In this document: positions 12,301 to 19,660 of the stretch, piece after piece
How the letters are laid out: the number at the start of each line of letters is the position of its first letter
Position numbering within the stretch: the stretch's first letter is position 1
Assembly: GCA_041741095.1 (NCBI GenBank)
Contig: JBGSKQ010000135.1
Location: forward strand, 1-64,000
DNA from: UBA6168 sp041741095
GTDB taxonomy: Bacteria; Bacteroidota; Bacteroidia; Chitinophagales; Saprospiraceae
Length of the DNA stretch: 64,000 nucleotides
Direction: 5' to 3'
Program-made: the position numbers and the translations under genes
Notes under the pieces: generated by a model
The model's input: only the letters and a program-made list of their open reading frames with translations
Databases searched by the model: none
What the model was told of the DNA's origin: nothing

Positions 12301-13647
12301 CACCGGGCCTCCGTCGGTTTGGCAAGTGCCGCCCTGGTTCCTGACGGCTATTTGGTAATTGCCCGCCGACAGCCCGTTAAAAATATTGGATGCCTGCCAG
12401 GTGATGCCGCCATTTACACTGAATTCAAGCAAACTCGGCCCAAATGCCAATATCGTGATGTTGCCATTGGAAGACCCGCAGCCAGTAGGTTCAATGGTAG
12501 AGGTACCATAAATAGTGGCCCTGTTAAAGCTCCTCAATTCAACATAGCCGCCGCTTGTGAAACAGGTAGAATCGTCACGTACAGCGGTGATATGATAAAT
12601 CCCTTCTGGCAAATTGGGAAAATTATTTGAAGTCTGATAATTCTGCCCTCCATCAATGCTGTAAAGCAAATCCGATCCATTTGTGTTTGGGGCGACTATG
12701 GTAATGGAACCGTTCGTCTCATTGCAGTTGGTCGGGTGGCCCAGGAATATTTCTGTGATATTGGCCTCATCGCCGGGACTGTCAAGGATCACATTTCCAT
12801 GGCTTAATTCGCAGGAGCCATCGTTGTTGCGCACCTTTACATTATAGGTACCCGATGTAAGGAAAGTAAAATTATTTTGGGATTGCCAGGTCAGGCCTCC
12901 ATCAACACTGTATTGAAGCGGGCTGATGCCCCCGGCTGTCGAAACTGTAATAGAACCGTTGTTCAAATCGCAGTCCGTCGGACCAAAAGAAAGTACATTC
13001 AAAATGGTGGGGCTTGGAGGTTCGGCGATGGTCACCGTTCCGCCGTTCACTGGGCAGGCACCGCCTACGTTCCTTACCACGATTGAATAAGTGCCAATCG
13101 GCCAAGCCGTAAAGAAGCCATTGTCCTGCCAACCATTGCCGCCCAAAATGCTATATTCAAGCGGGCCTGCACCTGACGCTTCCACCAAAATGGAGCCAGT
13201 GGGCAAGGCACATTCTGTTGAATTTCCAACTGTCACATCGTCAATGGTGGGTGGTGAAAAAACGGCCACCTGAACGGAATCTACGGTGCCGTCATCGCCC
13301 ATCACATAGTATATCGTGGTGCTGGATGGCGAGGCCAGTGGGTTTGGGCAATTGGTGCAACTCAGACCAATGGCGGGTGACCATTGATAACTGTTGGCCC
13401 CGGTCGCCTCTAATTGTACTGCATCGCCGATGCAGATATTTTGGTCCAATCCGGCATCCACTGCGAACAGTAGATCCGCTGCCATTGAGTGGAAAAAATT
13501 GGAAAATGCTGGCCGTTCGGCATGGACATGTTCAGCGGACAGCATCACTGCCAAACTCAAAAAAGCTGTTTGAAAAAAGCTCCGGCCAAGGAGCTTTTGC
13601 TGTATGGGGGATTTTGCTTGCTCGTAGTGTTTAAAATTGAATTCCAT
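6349..13647 (-). CDS. Giant (2432 aa) T9SS cargo adhesin with type B sorting domain
   Basis: The N-terminus carries a signal-like segment (FFQTAFLSLAVMLSAEHVHA), then a PKD/Ig-like module (residues ~60-140). About nine short repeats follow (~150-620) with the pattern LEYSINGG..W followed by GxYxIxVR. The long central part repeats a cysteine-rich module with CLDxSxL, CVxYxPxxxFxG and CLVxCD motifs. The last ~90 residues (EVFNAFSPNLDSKNDFFKI, YNRWGNLVFE, DLPDGTYFYVLDL) match the gliding-motility-associated C-terminal domain, the type B T9SS sorting signal. It should be secreted by T9SS and stay on or near the surface. Type B cargo often works with a PorP/SprF partner, but none is adjacent here. 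The gene ends in a strong terminator. Confidence 0.9.
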   Translation of the reverse strand: MEFNFKHYEQAKSPIQQKLLGRSFFQTAFLSLAVMLSAEHVHAERPAFSNFFHSMAADLLFAVDAGLDQNICIGDAVQLEATGANSYQWSPAIGLSCTNCPNPLASPSSTTIYYVMGDDGTVDSVQVAVFSPPTIDDVTVGNSTECALPTGSILVEASGAGPLEYSILGGNGWQDNGFFTAWPIGTYSIVVRNVGGACPVNGGTVTIAEPPSPTILNVLSFGPTDCDLNNGSITVSTAGGISPLQYSVDGGLTWQSQNNFTFLTSGTYNVKVRNNDGSCELSHGNVILDSPGDEANITEIFLGHPTNCNETNGSITIVAPNTNGSDLLYSIDGGQNYQTSNNFPNLPEGIYHITAVRDDSTCFTSGGYVELRSFNRATIYGTSTIEPTGCGSSNGNITILAFGPSLLEFSVNGGITWQASNIFNGLSAGNYQIAVRNQGGTCQTDGGPVTLTGDALPIINSVNANSPSACGLNDGTISISASGTGILEYSINGGAAWSANPNFTGLANGSYNVMVRFQGTNCVVSNPSNPVQLSSPGDPPIINNIAVTNTGNCGQNNGQISVSASGTGTLLYSINGGLSFQANNSFFNLGAGNYSLVVLLAGSGCTVSANATVAATPGCPDTLQVTIPIAGSTNYCLNPSVLDIQGTVTSTTICGPGNVATVQASNLNNLCVNLTPANGFSGPSPDLICLVHCFNNSTSQCDTTFLSVTAQGQTSCDPVFPFDSVSVNYAGNPTHYCVPVPYYTLFGSDLVFEGQNIVDPFGCEFDPTVAYSYSFLPGGGFGGPYQLEYWKVNGVDLSGFFNDANALLDLMNMLDPSGNWQINPVGALIFGGNPLSTYGDMKINATTGSPTILNPNFTFQPTGFTVSLTHLGIHLLTVTNPVDGCSDTLIINAVVVPTVTETIFLTIDVNSHTDEICLDGSELPGNTINNVGYCQTPSNGVAPLSNDTCVFYVPNFNFAGLDTFCILACDGGFPQFCDTTIFIINVLPETDVITVNIPAGVSGLDTCLSSSIIELPGAITSSSICGINSNQIDIHFTGNCLTINPVNNFAGTSLACVVFCSGAICDTTNVIVNVEAPIICDDIFTQNPIVIESSQDFGYFCVGVPPGDIVGYEVLLDGVPYSQSYIPCDFTPVYFYLYNTLPAGPYILNSWVVNNDVFTGQVASVQALVDSMNVWDPNGDWSNNTLSQAIQGGVPSNFYGNIVITPVGGSIQILSPDDLIQPFGSQITVTGPGSHDLIVTAPNGCADTTVVILIQHQVTTETLFFENVLNTSVNPICANTSELIGSFQAMNLCGLPSFGSIAIVGDTCVSYTPNLNFTGLDQFCLVVCDDHQPQVCDTFYVQIETLVPTDTVFIDAPGVDPFDECLDGSILQLPGIIDTAYICGINANEVSLDFTGNCVTIDLNNSFIGTTTACVIHCTGDTPPVCDTTYLVISNDTTNNPCPEIFNPDEITVGVVNDTGEICLPVALMDIFNYEITLDGVVYSGSLAGCDFDSAHIYNYNNVFGQGSLGPYSVNWNANGNTFTATNVADMAALVNLMNGWDPTGNWVLISTSLTIMGTGQTGSYGVLTVTHIATGASVNIGVTSNEVPNGTQIFFLGEGTHTVILENTSDGCTDTLSINGVDAADVLNISTFEDVPSSVQCLDTTGLAGTFVAMTVCGQPQNGTFNINGNCFVYVPFPGFTGSDDGCLVVCDDLGNCDTTFILINVIPICSAFNLFPDDTLTIQVDDCADIAAYCVPVELDSIANYSVLDNGFPYAGGFVPCNGTFTQIALDTGFHEIIFFQTATGCVDTLLANISCTIDSSGCGNGALSPLDLLAEDCDSLTEFCVEIPIFVITNFIVTDNGNPYLGLLNPCSSNSLYISVKLDTGFHQLVFNDTVKGCTDTFDVSILCFPLIDTTVDMTVPQGEELELCLEDYGYETSIIDSIVVNCLPDGNASFDIDETTWCITVSGDLIGFDTGCFQVYALDTFSNFNINVEVTQPCPDFLPDMLAVSIPCSQDSGLVCLPLAVADFQNKVILVDNVPYDRPLEPCGFDNLTAYEYSDLPSSGLLGPYSMLAWMVNGTSFTGNFDTPQELVILMNALDAGGNWQVVVQGGNTFIIGGNSANVYGGMLVEQTVSGLQVTLSANSSTVPNGFGVMLEFGVHVLTLADTLLQCGESVTTQVVCVSSEIFTDTVLIGQSDTLCLDLSELAGTWESVENICTGTGNASFEISDSCLVYTGVDIGLDSACIVLCDSFGVCDTTYVFITVINDNDSMIVAVDDNQTTGQGQVLAINVFQNDTIFSLDDFYIVNPPQHGMAVFLPDGSINYVPEAGFCDDDVPDSFTYAICNEVNCDTATVFVTVECTGLEVFNAFSPNLDSKNDFFKITGLQNYPNHKLYVYNRWGNLVFEASNYQSDWFGTWEGKDLPDGTYFYVLDLGEGEKPLRGYVQLNR

Positions 13648-14310
13648 GTAAGGAGGTTTGAGTTTATAGGTTTCTCACAATATTGTTCATGTGCAGGCTT
13701 GGAACTGCGGAATGGCACTGGGTTCAAAAATTGGCCGTGTTCCAACTTTTTCCAATGCCCAAGCCTCTGAGTTGGGATTAATTTTTAGCCTCCCTGTTTT
13801 ACAAAAAATTGATAATAAAGGATTTACAAATCCACAAATGCGAATTTACTTAAATATTTTCTTCACGAGACCAGATTGTAGATTTTGCAACAGGAATGTC
13901 GGACAGCCTTCAATGCCACGTTCCCGGTAGTAGTTTTTCATAGATGCAGGTTCAAAATGAAACCTGTTTGGTCAGGAACTTTTACTTGTGTGTTCTTAAA
14001 ATGGTGGCAGATGAAAAGGCCCAAAATGGGTGAGTAAGACTGGCTAAAAATAGTTGACGTGTGCTGGAAACGGCTTAACTAAAATCCCTTTTGGCCTTGA
14101 AAAATGAGTTTGAAATCGCTTTTCTTGCCAAGTGAAATCAGTGAGATTATTGTTTCACCGTTTTTGACGGGGGAGAAGGACGGGGCAAAGATAGTTTATT
14201 TGCTTTTATTTCAAAATCCAGTTTGTAGTTTTGTCCATCTTCAACAAAAGACTTCAAAATACACAGCCCCAAACCTTTCATTTTTCTTTCAAACTCAAAA
14301 TTCTCTTTCA
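13648..14310. other. Divergent intergenic region
   Basis: A 663-bp AT-rich gap between the adhesin gene (leftward) and the oxidoreductase gene (rightward), presumably holding both promoters. I see no credible gene. A short inverted repeat (caggtt ... aaacctg) lies near 13945-13965. The frame of the rightward gene is open upstream to 14104, but that stretch reads as non-coding. Confidence 0.5.
14199..14233 (+). promoter_or_regulatory. Candidate Bacteroidetes promoter for the Tat oxidoreductase
   Basis: TTTG at 14199-14202 and TAGTTTTG (consensus TAnnTTTG) at 14226-14233, 23 nt apart. A transcript starting just downstream would use the ATG at 14311 rather than the upstream in-frame start. Pattern match only. 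Confidence 0.4.
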
Positions 14311-15711
14311 ATGAAAAAACATACCTCCAATACCCGCCGGGCCTTTGTCAAAAAAATCGCCGCTGGGGCCATTGCCGCCAGCGTTTTACCGAAAAGCAGC
14401 CATGCTGGCCCTGCACCTACTATCCTCAAAGCAGAAAAGCCCGCCCAAAAGTTTGGGCCAAATGATAAAATACGGATTGCCGGTATCGGCATGGGCATCA
14501 TGGGTTTTGGCAATTGCCTGACTGCCGTAAAGGTGCCGGGCGTAGAATTGGCGGCCGTTTGCGACCTTTACGATGGCCATTTGGAAAGGGCCAAAGCCGA
14601 TTTTGGCAGCCAATTGTTCACCACCCGCAATTTTGAAGAAATCCTTTCCCGCAAAGACATAGACGCCGTCTTCGTCAGCACCCCCGACCACTGGCACGAC
14701 CACATCACTATTGCCGCACTCAATGCTGGCAAGGCTGTTTATTGTGAAAAACCGATGGTGCAACATGTAGAGGAAGGCCGGGCCGTAGTAGAAGCACAGC
14801 AAAAAACAGGTAAAATCGTCCAGGTGGGCAGCCAGCGGGTCAGCTCCATTATCATGGCCAAGGCCAAGGAATTGTACCAACAAGGCGCCATTGGCGAACT
14901 GATTTCCGCTGAGGCATGGATTGACCGCCAGTCGGCCAATGGTGCCTGGCAGTATTCCATCCCGACTGATGCTTCCGAAAAAACGGTGGACTGGCAGCGC
15001 TTTATCGGCGATGCCCCGAAGCGTCCTTACGACCCGGTGCGCTTTTTCCGCTGGCGCAATTATCAAGATTACGGCACTGGCGTGGGCGGCGACCTTTTTG
15101 TACACCTGTTTTCGGGCCTTCACTTTATTATTGATACGCCCGGCCCGGAACGAATTTTTGCCACCGGTGGCCTGCGTTATTGGAAAGACGGGCGGGATGT
15201 ACCAGATATTCAAATCGCATTGATGGATTACCCCAAAACGGCCACGCACCCTGCTTTTAATTTGCAAATGCGGGTCAATCTTATCAGTGGCGACGGCGGT
15301 GGCTGGATGAACCGACTGGTCGGTACGGAAGGCGTGATGGAAATCGGCTGGTCTGATTTGAAAGTAAAAACCAGCAAGGTTGACCACTATCCTGGTTTTG
15401 GTGGTTGGGACACTTACGAGACATTCACCGAGGCACAAAAGAAGGATTACGAAAAATGGTACAATGAAAAATACCCGACACGTCGGCCTATGGTGAACGA
15501 ACCAACGGAACAACATTACACCGCACCCGAAGGCTACGACGAGCGGCTGGACCACCACCACAATTTCTTCGACTGCATCCGCAACGGCAAGATGCCTGTG
15601 GAAGATGCCGTATTTGGTTTTAGGGCAGCGGCTCCATCGCTTTTAGCCAACATCAGCTATTTTGAAAAAAAGCTGGTGAACTGGGATGGGGTGAATATGA
15701 AGGTGGTGTGA
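14311..15711 (+). CDS. Gfo/Idh/MocA family oxidoreductase with Tat signal
   Basis: 466 residues from the ATG at 14311. The N-terminus NTRRAFVKKIAAGAIAASVL is a twin-arginine signal, so the folded enzyme is probably exported to the periplasm. A Rossmann motif (GIGMGIMG, residues 58-65) and the family EKP motif (146-148) mark the NAD(P)-binding domain; the C-terminal half is the alpha/beta substrate domain. Members oxidise or reduce sugars and related polyols with NAD(P); several exported Bacteroidetes members act on glycans. The substrate cannot be read from the sequence. The gene stands alone, with a promoter candidate upstream and a hairpin terminator downstream. Confidence 0.9.
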   Translation: MKKHTSNTRRAFVKKIAAGAIAASVLPKSSHAGPAPTILKAEKPAQKFGPNDKIRIAGIGMGIMGFGNCLTAVKVPGVELAAVCDLYDGHLERAKADFGSQLFTTRNFEEILSRKDIDAVFVSTPDHWHDHITIAALNAGKAVYCEKPMVQHVEEGRAVVEAQQKTGKIVQVGSQRVSSIIMAKAKELYQQGAIGELISAEAWIDRQSANGAWQYSIPTDASEKTVDWQRFIGDAPKRPYDPVRFFRWRNYQDYGTGVGGDLFVHLFSGLHFIIDTPGPERIFATGGLRYWKDGRDVPDIQIALMDYPKTATHPAFNLQMRVNLISGDGGGWMNRLVGTEGVMEIGWSDLKVKTSKVDHYPGFGGWDTYETFTEAQKKDYEKWYNEKYPTRRPMVNEPTEQHYTAPEGYDERLDHHHNFFDCIRNGKMPVEDAVFGFRAAAPSLLANISYFEKKLVNWDGVNMKVV

Positions 15712-15725
15712 GGTGTGTAAAATAT

Positions 15726-15767
15726 ATGACTTTGTGCAGATATAGAATCATGCACAAAGTCATTTTG
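15726..15767 (+). terminator. Hairpin terminator after the Tat oxidoreductase gene
   Basis: Perfect 13-bp inverted repeat (atgactttgtgca at 15726-15738, complement at 15751-15763), 12-nt loop, followed by TTTG. The downstream T-tract is short, so efficiency is uncertain. Confidence 0.6.
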
Positions 15768-15803
15768 TGTATTTGATTTCATCAGTAAACCGCTGTAAAC
15801 CAA

Positions 15804-16649
15804 TTGACTATTTTGGTGGCAGTTAAAATTTTCCTCCACATTTTAATAATAGCCTTGCTTACTTTATTCACCCAAATTGGAGGAGTATTGTGGCTGGCTT
15901 GCCTTCCTTTTTTTAGACAAATCAAAAAGAAGGCTCTTGCCCCTTTTCAAAAGGTATTTATTTACGCTTTATTTTATTCACTCCTTTATTTGTTGGCCAC
16001 CTTTTTTGTCATACCTCCTTTGGCAAAGTGGCAGTGCAACAGGATACCCTTGCCCATTTTTAGCAACCCACATTTGAAGCCTCACAACGTATTTTACTAT
16101 TGTATTTTAAACCACCATTACGTCAGGCCGGAGATGAAAACCATTGCGGAAAATGTTGCATTGAAAATGGCCAAAAAGCATCCAGGAGCTGTCGTTTGTT
16201 ATCTGGATGCCAACTTCCCGTTTATTGACGGATACCCATTAGAGCCTCATTTTAGCCATAGGGACGGAAAGAAACTTGACATTGCTTTGCATTGGAAAGA
16301 TGCTATTACGGGGCATTCCATTTTTGGCACCCCGGCTTTTCTCGGATATGGCGCATGCGAAGAACCTTCACCAAACGAAGTCAATTATGATGAAAAATGC
16401 AGGATGCAGGGAAATTGGTACAGGAACTTGGAAAGGGATTACCTGGGCAGGGTTGATAAAAAGAAATTCACTTTTGATGAAACAGTGACCAAGGAAATGA
16501 TCCGCCTTTTTGCAGAAGAAAAAGCCGTTGGAAAAATCTTATTGGAACCCCATTTAAAATCCCGCCTTGGTTTGAGCAAATATGACAAAATAAGGTTTCA
16601 AGGCTGCAAAGCCGCCCGTCACGATGACCATATACATGTTCAACTTTGA
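15804..16649 (+). CDS. Membrane-anchored LAS-type (MepA/M15-like) peptidase candidate
   Basis: 281 residues with two N-terminal membrane helices (about 8-34 and 51-72), then a soluble domain. The soluble part shows the Zn-peptidase pattern of the LAS/DD-peptidase superfamily: H152-x6-D159 (HRDGKKLD) and a terminal HxH (H276, H278; DDHIHVQL). The H-to-D spacing equals that of MepA. A role cutting peptidoglycan cross-links or peptides at the membrane is inferred. The start is non-ATG: TTG at 15804 keeps both helices, and the first in-frame ATG would delete them. The last 10 bp overlap the convergent O-antigen gene. Family assignment is by motif only. Confidence 0.7.
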   Translation: MTILVAVKIFLHILIIALLTLFTQIGGVLWLACLPFFRQIKKKALAPFQKVFIYALFYSLLYLLATFFVIPPLAKWQCNRIPLPIFSNPHLKPHNVFYYCILNHHYVRPEMKTIAENVALKMAKKHPGAVVCYLDANFPFIDGYPLEPHFSHRDGKKLDIALHWKDAITGHSIFGTPAFLGYGACEEPSPNEVNYDEKCRMQGNWYRNLERDYLGRVDKKKFTFDETVTKEMIRLFAEEKAVGKILLEPHLKSRLGLSKYDKIRFQGCKAARHDDHIHVQL

Positions 16650-18118
16650 GCTACTTTTTGAAAATTAGGGTCAAAATCCTTCAGCCTAACAATCATGGCC
16701 AGCATTACATAGAAGACAATACTGGTTGGCAACAACGTAATGGCCTCCTGTGGATAGCTCGCCAAAGCCAACAAAAATACCGTGATGGTAAAACCCAAAT
16801 ACATGGTTTTGATCGTGGGATCTTTTACCCTAAAATAATAGTGGATGCTGGTTTTCATAGCCACAAACAAGAGGCTCATGTAAAGTATCAAACCAATCCA
16901 GCCCGTTTCAACGGCCAGGCGGACGTAGAGGCTGTCGTGCGCAAAACTGGCCAGCCAACTATCCGGGGTGAAGCGCTTGCCCCAATAACCTGTGCTACCA
17001 AGTCCCGCCCCAACGGGGTGGCTATGGACAAACGGCTGTACCCGTTCCTGGTTTTTCATGCGCACCTCAATCGTGTCGCTGCTTTCTCCCCGAAAGGCCG
17101 ACTGGATGCGCCAGATAACGGCACTGTTTGTTGATTTCAACACCATAGCCGTACCAGCCATGAAAAAAAGTAAGGCCGCAAAAATGGTCTCCTTTTTAAA
17201 AGTCAAAATCATGAAAAATACAATGGCCATTGGCAACATGACAAATGGCGTCCTGGAGCCTGCATAGGCCATTCCCATCAGCATAGCAATGCCCGAAATG
17301 ACAAGTGCCAAGCGTTTCCAAATCTTAAAAGGCCCCGTTGCCAACAAGAGGCTAAAAACACTCATATAACCCATCAAAATACCAAAGGTGGTAGGGTCGG
17401 AAAAGAAAGAAAACACCCGCAGCCTGTTCCATTGGAAAATGAGCATAAAACGCTCTTCGTCTGCGTGGAGCCAAGTCAATTCTGCGTTGCTGAAGCCTAT
17501 GAATTCCTGTTTTAAGGAGTAGAGTGCGGAGACGAAGGCCAGGCCCAAAATGACTTTTACGGTTGTAAAAATTCGCTGTTTGGAATTTAGGGCATAAGCC
17601 GCCACAAAGTAAATAGCCAACAAAAGTGCCACCGTCCTGACGGTATAGACCCAAGCCAGTTTTGAGCCGGCCCAGGGGTTCAGCACTTCCAATAAGTTGT
17701 AATAAATCCAGGCAAAAATGAAGATGCTGATGGGGCTTTTTGAAAAGTTGAAATCCTTTTCCTTGATAAGCCTCACCAACAGCCCCACGAGCATCAACAC
17801 CATCATGCCATCAAGGGCGGTGCCGATGGGGGCATTGGTATATTTTGAGACTATACCTAAAAGAAAACCCGCTATGAGCATCACATTGATGCCCACAAAT
17901 AGGTTGGCAAAACAAGCCACCACAATGGGTATAGCGACCAAGCCACCTACCAGCAACATGGCCACTTTCAAGGGCAGCATGGACAGCACGAACGACAAGC
18001 CAATCGCTGCAAGTAACGCAATGCTGTAGCCCAATGGGTTGTTGAGCTTTTGGTACAGCACCTGCCGGACCATCCAGTCTTTCAGACTTGAGATTTGAAT
18101 TGTGTTTTGGAAAGCCAT
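16640..18118 (-). CDS. O-antigen ligase/polymerase family membrane protein (Wzy/WaaL-like)
   Basis: 492 residues with about ten to twelve hydrophobic helices and one large hydrophilic loop in the C-terminal half (about 325-400, containing ESSDTIEVRMKNQERV, HPVGAGLGSTG and AHDSLYVRLAVETGWIG). The GxGxxx...H.xY pattern in that loop is typical of the Wzy_C/O-antigen ligase domain. It would polymerise or ligate undecaprenyl-linked repeat units on the outer face of the inner membrane. It is the distal gene of the minus-strand polysaccharide cluster, after a 388-bp gap. Polymerase and ligase cannot be told apart from sequence. Confidence 0.85.
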   Translation of the reverse strand: MAFQNTIQISSLKDWMVRQVLYQKLNNPLGYSIALLAAIGLSFVLSMLPLKVAMLLVGGLVAIPIVVACFANLFVGINVMLIAGFLLGIVSKYTNAPIGTALDGMMVLMLVGLLVRLIKEKDFNFSKSPISIFIFAWIYYNLLEVLNPWAGSKLAWVYTVRTVALLLAIYFVAAYALNSKQRIFTTVKVILGLAFVSALYSLKQEFIGFSNAELTWLHADEERFMLIFQWNRLRVFSFFSDPTTFGILMGYMSVFSLLLATGPFKIWKRLALVISGIAMLMGMAYAGSRTPFVMLPMAIVFFMILTFKKETIFAALLFFMAGTAMVLKSTNSAVIWRIQSAFRGESSDTIEVRMKNQERVQPFVHSHPVGAGLGSTGYWGKRFTPDSWLASFAHDSLYVRLAVETGWIGLILYMSLLFVAMKTSIHYYFRVKDPTIKTMYLGFTITVFLLALASYPQEAITLLPTSIVFYVMLAMIVRLKDFDPNFQKVAQS

Positions 18119-18506
18119 TTCCTCATAGTCTTTGGGTAAGAGCTTGTTTGCGAGTTAGTCACTTGGCCCAAAACGTCCCTTTTCAGCCATTTTTTCATCT
18201 TTTTTCAGTTGCGTAGCAGAACTAAGCTCCTTCAAAAAGATATAAAACTGACGAAAAATGGCTTGTTTTTGCCTCAAGCACTAAATCGCAAACAAGCTCT
18301 AAAAAGAATGGGAACCAGCTCGCCCCGTGAAGGAAAAGCCAGGCTCCCGATTCCTAACCCATTCAAATATTTCTTCGGAGGGGGTTTTATTGAATGATAA
18401 ACGATAAACTTGTAAAACATTGATTGACAGTTGTTTTTGTAAATCAATGTGGCCTATAATATCTTTTATTAAATTCACAATCTTCATTGGCCAAGTGGGC
18501 TGCCTG
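18119..18506 (-). other. Intergenic stretch with terminator-like hairpin
   Basis: 388 bp between the 41-aa peptide gene and the O-antigen gene. On the minus strand, imperfect arms around 18305-18317 and 18341-18352 (gggaaccagct versus the complement of agccaggctccc) form a hairpin followed by a T-rich tract, a plausible terminator. The 62-codon frame across 18299-18487 reads into this structure and is probably not a gene. The O-antigen gene may have its own promoter here. Confidence 0.4.
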
Positions 18507-18632
18507 TTAAAAAAACATCACTTTCAGGAAACAGGCCAGCAGCAACATAAAGCACATTGCCTGTGCAATGAACTCCAAGAAGCGCTCCTTTTGCGAAAGG
18601 ACTATTTCTCCATTTTCATTTTTTTCTTTCAT
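18507..18632 (-). CDS. 41-aa single-helix membrane peptide in the polysaccharide operon
   Basis: From the ATG at 18632 the frame encodes MKEKNENGEIVLSQKERFLE, continues as FIAQAMCFMLLLACFLKVMFF, and stops at 18507. The charged head and single hydrophobic helix give a clean small membrane protein. It begins 27 bp after the stop of the 2OG oxygenase gene on the same strand, so it is probably co-transcribed. Small one-helix proteins also occur in other Bacteroidetes polysaccharide clusters (for example DUF5989), but I see no firm match. Function unknown; it is short enough that chance cannot be excluded. Confidence 0.55.
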   Translation of the reverse strand: MKEKNENGEIVLSQKERFLEFIAQAMCFMLLLACFLKVMFF

Positions 18633-18658
18633 ATCAAATCAGTAAGCATAAAGTTATT

Positions 18659-19534
18659 TTATTTCACCACTTTTTTAGCTTTTTTTGTCAAAATAGGCGG
18701 CAAAAAGTCTTTCACTAAATCTTTTATGGCCTGTTTCGAGTTGAATTTCCTCATTTGTTTGTCCACTTCGTCGCCTTTCCTGGCCTTGAAAAGTGTCGTA
18801 TGGTCTTCCAAGCCCGAGTTAATCTCATGTACTGGCCGTCCATTTGTGTAATAGTACAAAGCCAAGGATTTCCTGCTCCTATCAGGCGGACAGGTCAACG
18901 GGTTGGGGAGGCCATGATACGAAAAATCGGAGGTAGTGAACATTGCCATTGTGTTGAAGCTCGGTAAAATCTTCTTCACACAGCGTGTCATGTTCCTGTC
19001 CCACAATTCAAAATGTCCTCCATAGCTTTCGTCCCAGTCCTTATTCAAGTACACCAGCACGTTCAGCCGCCTGTCCAGGCCTGTTTGGCGGTGCTTGTTA
19101 AAATCTGCATGGATTTTCAAAAAACCGCCGGATTTGGTCTGATGAAAACCGCCGCCCTCAAAATAGGGGTCGGGCATCAGCTTTTCTTCCACACCTGTCA
19201 ATTCCTGCAAAAAGAGCAGGAAAGGCTCTGAATTCAAAAAATGCACGAATGCTTTTGCCACAGGCCCAAAGCGGCGCTCTCCTTTCGAGGCCAACTTTAT
19301 TTCGTTGGGCGTGTGGTAATTGATGTCGTCCTTGCCTTCCAGATTGGGGAATTCCTCCAAAATGGCGTCAAGTACGTCCGGGTGGAAAAAATTTTCAAAA
19401 ACGATATTGGGGAAGGGGTTCCCATTTTGGTAAGACTGCTTAAACTCCCTTGCTACTGCCTGTAAATCCCGAAACTTTTCATGTAGGAATAAATGGGTAT
19501 CGGGCAGGTGGATAGTGTTGAGTGTTGCCGTCAT
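18659..19534 (-). CDS. 2-oxoglutarate/Fe(II)-dependent oxygenase
   Basis: 291 residues. The double-stranded beta-helix iron site is visible: H142 and D144 (KIHADFN), distal H207 (SYHGLPNP) and the 2OG-binding arginine R221 (RKSLALYYY). The layout resembles prolyl-4-hydroxylase-like enzymes. The family hydroxylates peptides, small molecules or sugars using O2 and 2-oxoglutarate. Its place between a glycosyltransferase and an O-antigen polymerase gene suggests it modifies a surface-glycan precursor or a protein linked to export, but this is inferred from context. The C-terminal tail is lysine-rich. Confidence 0.85.
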   Translation of the reverse strand: MTATLNTIHLPDTHLFLHEKFRDLQAVAREFKQSYQNGNPFPNIVFENFFHPDVLDAILEEFPNLEGKDDINYHTPNEIKLASKGERRFGPVAKAFVHFLNSEPFLLFLQELTGVEEKLMPDPYFEGGGFHQTKSGGFLKIHADFNKHRQTGLDRRLNVLVYLNKDWDESYGGHFELWDRNMTRCVKKILPSFNTMAMFTTSDFSYHGLPNPLTCPPDRSRKSLALYYYTNGRPVHEINSGLEDHTTLFKARKGDEVDKQMRKFNSKQAIKDLVKDFLPPILTKKAKKVVK

Positions 19535-19660
19535 AATGTTTGCCAGTTTTTGGTAAAAATCGTTGGATCCACCGGTTTTAAGGTGGTTTATCCGCTTGCT
19601 ATGTAGTTCATATACTTGTCATTTGGTTAATATGATTTGATGAAAATTTGTTTAATGCTG

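Noticed and set aside
10279..12630. Several plus-strand frames of 140-220 codons
   Set aside because: All lie inside the giant minus-strand adhesin; repetitive coding DNA creates open antisense frames.
14386..15561. Long open frame (391 codons) on the minus strand
   Set aside because: Antisense to a well-supported oxidoreductase gene; no recognisable protein features.
18299..18487. 62-codon minus frame after the 41-aa peptide
   Set aside because: Reads through a terminator-like hairpin and ends in low-complexity residues; probably chance, though its start is close enough to the operon to keep in mind.
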